Shown: one piece after another, positions 50,600 through 57,527 of the stretch
How positions within the stretch are numbered: position 1 is the stretch's first letter
How the letters are laid out: each line of letters starts with the position of its first letter
Assembly: GCA_040081465.1 (NCBI GenBank)
Contig: JBEBGL010000006.1
Span: 1 to 64,000 of the forward strand
DNA from: UBA668 sp040081465
GTDB taxonomy: Bacteria; Actinomycetota; Acidimicrobiia; Acidimicrobiales; Ilumatobacteraceae
Direction of reading: 5' to 3'
Length of the DNA: 64,000 nucleotides
Program-made: the position numbers and the translations under genes
The notes under the pieces: model-generated
What the model was told of the DNA's origin: nothing
Databases searched by the model: none
What the model saw: the letters and a program-made list of their open reading frames with translations, nothing else

Positions 50600-52218
50600 A
50601 GCTCGGTGGGACAGCTCACGTCGACACGTTTACCCGCGACAACTTGCCGCCGTTCGAAGAGTGGCCCGAGATTCATCTCGACGGGTACGAATATCCCGAG
50701 TACATCAATGCCGCTGTCGAGTTGACCGACCGCATGGTCGAGCAGGGATTTGGTGATCACGTCGCGTTGATTGGTAACGGTCGACGGCGCACATACAAAG
50801 AGCTCACCGACTGGACCAACCGGATGGCTCACGCGCTCACCGAGCACTACGGCGTCAAGCCCGGTAACAGGGTGCTGATTCGTTCGGCGAACAACCCGGC
50901 GATGGTGGCGTGCTGGCTGGCAGCCACCAAAGCCGGCGCGGTCGTCGTGAACACGATGCCCATGTTGCGGGCCGGCGAGTTGGCGCAGATCGTCGACAAA
51001 GCGAAGGTCACGATCGCACTGTGCGACACGCGCCTGATGGACGAACTGGTCACCTGCGCCAAGGAGAGCCGATTCCTGCAGCAAGTGATCGGGTTCGACG
51101 GCACCGCCAATCACGACGCTGAGCTCGACCGGATCGCGCTCGACAAGCCGGTGCGTTACGACGCGGTGCGTACGGGGCGCGACGACGTTGCTCTATTGGG
51201 GTTCACTTCCGGCACAACAGGTGAACCGAAGGCGACGATGCACTTCCATCGCGACCTGTTGATCATCGCTGACGGCTACGCAAAGGAAGTGCTGAACGTG
51301 ACGCCCGACGACGTATTCGTCGGCTCTCCCCCACTTGCATTTACGTTCGGTCTCGGCGGACTGGCCGTGTTTCCACTTCGATTCGGAGCGGCCGCGACGT
51401 TGCTGGAAAACGCATCACCGCCGAACCTGATCGAGATCATCCAGACGTACAAGGCGACAGTGTGTTTCACTGCGCCGACCGCGTATCGCGCAATGTTGGC
51501 GGCGATGGATGCGGGTGCAGATCTGTCGTCACTGCGCGCCGCTGTGTCAGCGGGCGAGACGTTGCCGGCACCGGTGTACGAGGCGTGGATGGCGAAGACC
51601 GGCAAGCCAATGCTCGACGGCATCGGTGCCACCGAACTGCTGCACATCTTCATCTCCAACCGCTTCGGCGATTCGCATCCGGCGTGTACCGGCAAGCCGG
51701 TGCGGGGCTACGAAGCGAAGATCGTCGACGACGACATGAAGGAGCTGCCGCGCAACACCGTCGGGAAACTTGCGGTGCGCGGGCCGACTGGCTGTCGCTA
51801 CCTCGCCGACAAGCGCCAACACATCTATGTGCGAGACGGATGGAACCTGACGGGCGATTCGTTTCAGCAGGACGATGACGGCTACTTCCACTTCGCGGCG
51901 CGATCCGACGACATGATCATTTCGTCGGGCTACAACATCGCCGGCCCGGAAGTTGAAGCCGCATTGCTCGCACACGCCGACGTCGCCGAGTGTGCAGTGA
52001 TCGGTGTTGCCGATGAAGCACGCGGGCAGATCGTGCAAGCTCACGTCGTGCTGGTCGCAGGGGTAAATGCGTCCGACGCCGTTGTGATCAGATTGCAAGA
52101 GCACGTGAAGTCGACGATTGCGCCGTTCAAGTATCCGCGGTCGATCGTGTTTACAGATGCGCTACCGAAGACGGCCACCGGAAAGATCCAGCGCTTCCGC
52201 TTACGCGAACCCGAATAA
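50596..52218 (+). CDS. abmG: 2-aminobenzoate/benzoate-type CoA ligase
   Basis: 540 residues from GTG 50596, overlapping the Rid stop. The adenylation motif is LLGFTSGTTGEPKATMHFHRD, followed by SPPLAFTFGLGGLAVFPLRFGA, LRAAVSAGETLPAPVYEAW, DGIGATELLHIFISNRFG, GDSFQQDDDGYFHFAARSDDMIISSGYNIAGPEVE and the C-terminal lysine in LPKTATGKIQRFRL. These blocks match benzoate- and 2-aminobenzoate-CoA ligases. It would form aminobenzoyl-CoA (AMP and PPi released), the substrate of the first enzyme of the operon. Substrate choice among benzoate, salicylate and anthranilate is not fixed by what I can see. Confidence 0.9.
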   Translation: MKLGGTAHVDTFTRDNLPPFEEWPEIHLDGYEYPEYINAAVELTDRMVEQGFGDHVALIGNGRRRTYKELTDWTNRMAHALTEHYGVKPGNRVLIRSANNPAMVACWLAATKAGAVVVNTMPMLRAGELAQIVDKAKVTIALCDTRLMDELVTCAKESRFLQQVIGFDGTANHDAELDRIALDKPVRYDAVRTGRDDVALLGFTSGTTGEPKATMHFHRDLLIIADGYAKEVLNVTPDDVFVGSPPLAFTFGLGGLAVFPLRFGAAATLLENASPPNLIEIIQTYKATVCFTAPTAYRAMLAAMDAGADLSSLRAAVSAGETLPAPVYEAWMAKTGKPMLDGIGATELLHIFISNRFGDSHPACTGKPVRGYEAKIVDDDMKELPRNTVGKLAVRGPTGCRYLADKRQHIYVRDGWNLTGDSFQQDDDGYFHFAARSDDMIISSGYNIAGPEVEAALLAHADVAECAVIGVADEARGQIVQAHVVLVAGVNASDAVVIRLQEHVKSTIAPFKYPRSIVFTDALPKTATGKIQRFRLREPE

Positions 52219-52317
52219 CGAACGGCCGCCCGCGAATTCTTGAAGTCGACCAAACCTCAACGCCTGCTTCGGCGTGTCTTGGGTATCCCCCAGCAAGATT
52301 GACCCAAGGAGCACGCA

Positions 52318-52851
52318 ATGAGTAATCGCCAGCGTTTAGGTAACCGCGTTGTAGTTGTCGCAGCTGCAGCGGTCGGCTTTGCACTAGGCGGCGTAGGTCT
52401 AGTCGCCGCCAGTCAGTCATCGGGTCTTCTCGAGGACAGCGTCCCCAACTCGGTCGACAACTCCGTCGACGACACCAGCAACTCGACACCCAACTCGACC
52501 GACGACTCAGTCGACGACACCAGCAACTCGACACCCAACTCGACTGACGACTCAGTCGACGTCACCAGCAACTCGACACCTAACTCGGGTCCGGGTAACA
52601 GCACGCCGAGTCAGCCGTTGCCTGCGGCGTTTACCGAGACGTACACGTCCGCCGGTGGATCAATCACCGTCACGTGGAGCGGAACGGCGTTCACTCTCGA
52701 TTCGGTGAATGCCGCATCTGGATTCCAGGCTGAGATTCATGACCAGCGGTGGGACCGAGTCCGCGTCGACTTCGAAGGCGACGACGGTGACGCACGCATC
52801 GAAGTGCGTCTCAGCGACGACGACAACACCATCCGAGTACGGATCGACTAG
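52318..52851 (+). CDS. Secreted protein with Asp/Ser/Asn/Thr-rich tandem repeats
   Basis: 177 residues from ATG 52318, with Shine-Dalgarno AAGGAG 7 bases before. Signal peptide or anchor about 10-32 (VVVVAAAAVGFALGGVGLVAAS). Residues about 45-95 are a low-complexity stalk built of VDDTSNSTPNSTDDS repeats. A C-terminal domain of about 80 residues follows (FTETYTSAGGSITVTWSGTAFTLDSVNAASGFQAEIHDQRWDRVRVDFEGDDGDARIEVRLSDDDNTIRVRID), rich in beta strands and acidic. No family recognised. Likely surface-exposed. An intrinsic terminator follows at once. Confidence 0.75.
   Translation: MSNRQRLGNRVVVVAAAAVGFALGGVGLVAASQSSGLLEDSVPNSVDNSVDDTSNSTPNSTDDSVDDTSNSTPNSTDDSVDVTSNSTPNSGPGNSTPSQPLPAAFTETYTSAGGSITVTWSGTAFTLDSVNAASGFQAEIHDQRWDRVRVDFEGDDGDARIEVRLSDDDNTIRVRID
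52465..52587 (+). repeat. In-frame 45-base tandem repeat, about 2.7 copies
   Basis: Units start at 52465, 52510 and 52555 with GTCGACGACACCAGCAACTC (GTCGACGTC in the third). Each codes for VDDTSNSTPNSTDDS; the third is cut after 33 bases. Copies differ by few bases, so expansion looks recent and length may vary between strains. Confidence 0.9.
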
Positions 52852-52866
52852 ATCTTCACGCACTTT

Positions 52867-52910
52867 CGAACGAGGTCCTCGCAACACGCGAGGGCCTCGT
52901 TCGCTTTTAC
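52867..52910 (+). terminator. Intrinsic terminator
   Basis: A 16-bp stem (arms 52867-52882 and 52888-52903; one G-T pair) with a 5-base loop is followed by CTTTT. It lies just after the repeat-protein stop. The MFS stop (52907-52909) lies within it, so it may also end that transcript. Confidence 0.8.
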
Positions 52911-54148
52911 TCGCTCGGTAGTCGTCGGACGATCAGCACCAATGCTAAGAACCCGCAGGCGAGGTACACGAGCGCTTGCGCGTTGAACAATGCAACGATG
53001 CCAACGCGGTCGACTAGTAGTCCGGCCGAGATCGTTCCGATCGCCGCGCCGACAGCCTCGGTGGCCGACGCCACTCCCTGTAGACGGCCACGTAGTTCCG
53101 GAGGGCAATACTTCTGCGCCGTCGCCGTTGCTCCGATCTGCGAGGTTGCGTTCGGAAGGCCAGAGAATGCGAAAAGCACGAGGTAGACCCAGAGTGCGTG
53201 AGTCACGAATGTCGCGTTGATGAACAGAAACGCGATCATCCAGAAGCCGAAGTAAGCCCACATCATCATTCGGGCTGGGTTCACCCTGCTGGCCAACCGA
53301 GCCACGAGGATCGACGCGGTCAGTCCCCCGAACGCCGCCATGCCGCGGATGATGCCGATCTCGGATCCATCGCCGCCGAGTTCGACGATGACGAACGTGA
53401 TGAACAGCAACGGGAAGCCTGCGAACGCAACGTCGGCAAGCGACTGCACAGCTAGGTAGCCGACCAAGACGGGCCGCTTACGAATCACGCGCCAGCCCGC
53501 AGCAACACCCGAGTCGTCTTGTTGCTCGTCGTCGCTCTGTGCTTTCGGAATCGGATCGGTCGGCGCCCGCAGGAACACCAGCGCAATCGCGATGCAAAGG
53601 AAGGTCACCGCATCTACCGCGACGACAACGTCCAACCCACCCGTCGCGATCAGAATGCCGCCGAGCGGCGCACCAACCAAGCGCGCGATCGATCCGCCCG
53701 CGGAGAACGACGCGTTCGCCTTAACCAACTGCTCTTCAGTGACGACCCGCGGTACTAACGCCCAGGATGCCGGGTTGTTCACCTGCTTGATCAACGCCTG
53801 CGCGGCCGCGACGACGAACACAATCCAGATTCGATCCTGATTCACCACCAACAGTGGAAGCAGCACGACGGCCTGCAGAACGTTGGTGCCAATGATTGTT
53901 CGGCGCAGGTTCCAGCGATCGACAAGAGCGCCACCGAATGGTCCGCACGTCACGCCGACGATGAGGTCGATGAGAAACACGAGAGCGGTGTCGCGCCCGG
54001 AGCCAGTCTCGGTGAAGACGAAGATCGGCAACGCCAGCGAGAGCATCCAATCGCCGATGTCGTTGACGACACCACCGACCATCACGATTCGAAAGTCACG
54101 GCTACGCCATACGGATCGCGTCGGTGCAGCGGCGTCTTCCGTCGACAT
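52907..54148 (-). CDS. MFS transporter (drug/siderophore exporter type)
   Basis: 413 residues, twelve predicted helices. It starts VWRSRDFRIVMVGGVVNDIGDWMLSLALPIFVFTETGSG, with DLIVGVTCGPFGGALVDRWNLRRTII (motif A, GxxxDRxxRR). The middle loop PIPKAQSDDEQQDDSG separates the halves, and the second half has ARLASRVNPARMMM. The layout fits the MFS_3/enterobactin-exporter group that extrudes drugs or siderophores. A GAGACT hexamer 6 bases before the ATG could be a weak leaderless -10. Divergent from the cyclase gene; the substrate is unknown. Confidence 0.9.
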   Translation of the reverse strand: MSTEDAAAPTRSVWRSRDFRIVMVGGVVNDIGDWMLSLALPIFVFTETGSGRDTALVFLIDLIVGVTCGPFGGALVDRWNLRRTIIGTNVLQAVVLLPLLVVNQDRIWIVFVVAAAQALIKQVNNPASWALVPRVVTEEQLVKANASFSAGGSIARLVGAPLGGILIATGGLDVVVAVDAVTFLCIAIALVFLRAPTDPIPKAQSDDEQQDDSGVAAGWRVIRKRPVLVGYLAVQSLADVAFAGFPLLFITFVIVELGGDGSEIGIIRGMAAFGGLTASILVARLASRVNPARMMMWAYFGFWMIAFLFINATFVTHALWVYLVLFAFSGLPNATSQIGATATAQKYCPPELRGRLQGVASATEAVGAAIGTISAGLLVDRVGIVALFNAQALVYLACGFLALVLIVRRLPSE

Positions 54149-54221
54149 CAGTCAAGTCTCACACGCTCGCGAACGCCGACTACTCTTCATTTACTCGCGC
54201 CATCAATGGGGAAGGCGGCTT

Positions 54222-57200
54222 GTGGCCGGATCTGGGCTGATCACGATTCTGTTCACCGACCTCGTCGGCTCGACCGCGCTCGCCCAACAACTCGGCGACA
54301 CGGCAGCCGACAAGCTGCGCCGCGACCACTTCGATCAACTGCGGCGCGCAGTGTCGGCCACGGGCGGCACAGAAGTGAAGACCATCGGCGACGCGATGAT
54401 GGTGTCGTACAGTTCGGCGACCGACGCAATCGCCGGTGCCGTCGCAATGCAGCAACGAGTGCACGTGCGCAACGACGGATCCGGTTCGCCAGCAATCACG
54501 ATGCGCGTGGGCGTCAGCGCCGGCGACGCAACGTTCGAGGAGGGCGACTGGTTCGGGACTCCCGTCGTCGAGGCATCACGGCTGTGCGACGCAGCCGAGG
54601 GCGGCCAGATTCTCGTCACCGACATCGTGCGTGTGCTGGCCGGTTCGCGTGCGGGACACGAGATGTCGCCGGTAGCCGACGTCGAAGGCAAAGGTTTGCC
54701 GACGCCGATGAAGGCCTGCGAAGTCGTGTGGTCGCCAATCGTCAGCGCGCTGACCGATCAGCTGGCACTCGCGCTGCCGCCACAGGTGACACAAGACGAT
54801 GTTTTCGGCTTCGTCGGCCGCAACGACCAACGCGATGCTCTGCTCGGAGCGTGGAAGACAACGATGGTTTCCGGACGCCTTGCCGTATTCGTCGGCGGTG
54901 AGCCGGGTATCGGTAAGACGCGGCTGGTGAAGGAGTTGTGCCGCACCGCGCATCGTGAGGGTGGCGTGGTGTTGTGGGGCGCGTGCGACGAAGAGTTGGC
55001 GCTCCCCTATCAACCGTTCGTTGAGGCGTTCCGGTGGCTCGCCGACGCAACGCCGCCTGATGTGTTGCGCGAGTTGGTCGGTTCGTTGGGAAGCGAGCTG
55101 ATCCCGTTGATCCCCGATCTCGCGCAGCGGATCCCCGACCTCGAAGCTCGCCTCAACGACGATCCCGAGACTGAGCGTCACCGTTTGTTCGAGGCTGCTA
55201 CCGAACTGTTGCATCGGTTGTCGTTACGTAATCCCGTGGTGCTCGTGCTTGACGATCTGCACTGGGCGCGCAAGCCAACTCTGCTGCTGCTTCGTCATTT
55301 GCTGAAGTCGTCGCTGCCGATGCAGTTGTTGATCGTGTCGACCTATCGCGACACCGATCTCGATCGCTCACACCCGCTCTCAGAAATGCTCGCCGACATG
55401 CGGCGCCAGACGGGTGTCGAACGTTTGATGCTTCGCGGACTCGACGTTGATGGCGTCCAGCAGTTCCTTGAGCACGTTGCCGGCCACTCGCTCGACGAGC
55501 GCGGCCAGGGGCTGGCACGCGTGATCGCGCGCGAAACGGAGGGCAACCCCTTCTTCATCGGCGAAGTACTGCGCCACCTCATCGAGTCCGGTGCTTTGGT
55601 GTTTCGCGACGGAAGGTGGGATTCGGACAAGACGATCGACGACATCGGCATTCCCGAGGGCGTCCGCGAGGTGATCGGCCGTCGACTCTCCAATCTCGAC
55701 TCGGGCACCAACGAAGTACTCGCCAGCGCGGCCGTCATCGGCCGCGAGTTCGAGTTACGCACGCTGACTTCCGTCGCTGGCGGAGCCGATCGCGTACTCG
55801 ACGCCGTCGGCGCTGCCGAGACAGCCAGCCTGGTCGAAGCGGTGAACGGCCGACCAGGCGTGTATCGCTTTGCGCACGCGCTTGTTCGTTCGGCGCTATA
55901 CGACGAGCTACCAACCAGTCGCCGCCTGCGCTTGCACCGCGACATCGGGTTGGCGCTCGAACAGGTCAGCGATGGCACTACACATCTCACCGAACTAGCG
56001 CGCCACTTCACGGAAGCTGCCGCGCTCGGCGAGGTTGACAAGGCAGTCGTGTACAGCCGCCGCGCCGGCGACGCGGCGATCAGCGACCTTGCCTATGAGG
56101 AGGCGGCGGCGCACTTTGAACGCGCGCTCGAAGCGCTAGAACTCCAAGAGCCGATCGACGAAGCGCTTCGCGGACACCTTCTGATGGCAGCTGGCGATGC
56201 GCTGTACCAGATCGCGGATCCTCGAGGTCAAGTCCTGCTGTTGGACGCCGAGAAGTCGGGTCGTTCACGCGAGGACATTCAGCTACTAGCAAACGTGTTC
56301 AACGCGTTGGGATCCTCGATTCTCCTTCGCGGCACCGCCGAGGTTGATGCGCATAACGTCGCCCTCGCCGAGCATGTGCTTGCCCACGCAGACCAACTCG
56401 CACCCGGGCTTCACGCTCGCGTGCTTGCCACGTACGCACTCGAGCTCTTCTGGACCGACGATCAACACCGACGCGTCGAGCTTTGCGACCAGGCGCTTGC
56501 GATTGCGCGAGAACTCGGCGACCCACGCGTCCTCGCAAACGTCTTGCACAGCAGTAGCTACGCCGTCGACGTGTCGCAGATTGATCGACTTGATCGCGCG
56601 ATGGCTGAGGCAACCGAGATTATTAAGGTCGCTGCCGGGTTCGACGACGCCCTTGTATGCAGTGCTCTGTGCAGCCGAGCAATCGCCTATGTCTGCAAGG
56701 GTGACACGGCAGCGGGTGAGCGCGATCTATCGGACGCTTCGTTGCTGGCGGAGCGACTAAGGATTCCGCAGCAGATCGCGCGTACGAAGATTTTGCGCGC
56801 TTCGCAGGCGCTCGTTCTCGGCCAACTCGATGACGCGGAAGTGCTGCTTGCCGACTGGGAGGCTTACGGTGCGCGCGAGGGAATTCAAACTGCTGCCGGG
56901 GCCGCTGGTTTCCGTTATCGCCTGCAGTACGAGCGCGGCGACCTTGCCGACCTCGAGCCGTTACTGCTTGGGGTGATCGCGGCTCAGCCGCTCGTTCCTG
57001 TTTGGCGAATAGCTCTCTGCGGCGTGTATGTGCAAACCGGCCGACCGGAGTTGGTGACCCCGCACGTGGAAGCCGTCGCCGCCGATGACTTCGCAATGGT
57101 GCAGCGCAACGCTGCCTTCCTGCTGACTTGTTCAGGTACCGCCCGGATCGCCGGCCTAGTGGGCGCCCTTGGTCCTGCTGAAGCGGCGTATCGCTATGCA

Positions 57201-57524
57201 GCACCATTCGACAAGACATTTCCGTTTTCTGGGGTCGGCTACGAGTACCCAGTTGGCATCGGGGTCGGCACCGCCGCGACGGCGCTTGGGTGGTACGACA
57301 AGGCCGAGCAACACTTCGCCAACGCGCACGCTCTGTGCACGCGCGCCGGCGCCGCCAGTTACGTGGCAGCGACCGAGATTCATTGGGCGGAGATGCTTTG
57401 TAAGCGCAATGGGGACGGCGACGCGGCACGTGCGCGCGAACTAGCCGCGTCGGCGCTGGCAACTTCCGAGCGGCTCGGCCTGGCATATGTGAAGGCATGC
57501 GCCGAGCGCGTTCTCAGCCACTAA
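54222..57524 (+). CDS. Class III adenylate/guanylate cyclase fused to AAA ATPase and TPR-like region
   Basis: 1100 residues from GTG 54222, with Shine-Dalgarno GGGGAAGG upstream; the open frame back to 53883 lies over the divergent MFS gene. Residues 1-165 form a class III cyclase domain: ITILFTDLVGSTAL (metal Asp), GGTEVKTIGDAMMVSYSSA (second metal Asp), VGVSAGDATFEEGDWFGTPVVEASRLC. About 195-450 is a STAND-type NTPase: Walker A FVGGEPGIGKTRLVKEL, Walker B VVLVLDDLHWARKPTLLLLRHLL. About 550-1090 is helical with TPR-like character. There is no C-terminal LuxR helix-turn-helix. It may make cAMP or work as a signalling scaffold. The beta-galactosidase starts 3 bases later, suggesting co-transcription. 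Confidence 0.9.
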   Translation: MAGSGLITILFTDLVGSTALAQQLGDTAADKLRRDHFDQLRRAVSATGGTEVKTIGDAMMVSYSSATDAIAGAVAMQQRVHVRNDGSGSPAITMRVGVSAGDATFEEGDWFGTPVVEASRLCDAAEGGQILVTDIVRVLAGSRAGHEMSPVADVEGKGLPTPMKACEVVWSPIVSALTDQLALALPPQVTQDDVFGFVGRNDQRDALLGAWKTTMVSGRLAVFVGGEPGIGKTRLVKELCRTAHREGGVVLWGACDEELALPYQPFVEAFRWLADATPPDVLRELVGSLGSELIPLIPDLAQRIPDLEARLNDDPETERHRLFEAATELLHRLSLRNPVVLVLDDLHWARKPTLLLLRHLLKSSLPMQLLIVSTYRDTDLDRSHPLSEMLADMRRQTGVERLMLRGLDVDGVQQFLEHVAGHSLDERGQGLARVIARETEGNPFFIGEVLRHLIESGALVFRDGRWDSDKTIDDIGIPEGVREVIGRRLSNLDSGTNEVLASAAVIGREFELRTLTSVAGGADRVLDAVGAAETASLVEAVNGRPGVYRFAHALVRSALYDELPTSRRLRLHRDIGLALEQVSDGTTHLTELARHFTEAAALGEVDKAVVYSRRAGDAAISDLAYEEAAAHFERALEALELQEPIDEALRGHLLMAAGDALYQIADPRGQVLLLDAEKSGRSREDIQLLANVFNALGSSILLRGTAEVDAHNVALAEHVLAHADQLAPGLHARVLATYALELFWTDDQHRRVELCDQALAIARELGDPRVLANVLHSSSYAVDVSQIDRLDRAMAEATEIIKVAAGFDDALVCSALCSRAIAYVCKGDTAAGERDLSDASLLAERLRIPQQIARTKILRASQALVLGQLDDAEVLLADWEAYGAREGIQTAAGAAGFRYRLQYERGDLADLEPLLLGVIAAQPLVPVWRIALCGVYVQTGRPELVTPHVEAVAADDFAMVQRNAAFLLTCSGTARIAGLVGALGPAEAAYRYAAPFDKTFPFSGVGYEYPVGIGVGTAATALGWYDKAEQHFANAHALCTRAGAASYVAATEIHWAEMLCKRNGDGDAARARELAASALATSERLGLAYVKACAERVLSH

Positions 57525-57527
57525 CAA

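Noticed and set aside
56623..57498. 291-codon minus-strand open frame opposite the cyclase/ATPase C-terminus
   Set aside because: Arg/Pro-rich shadow in a high-GC gene, no start signal or domain.
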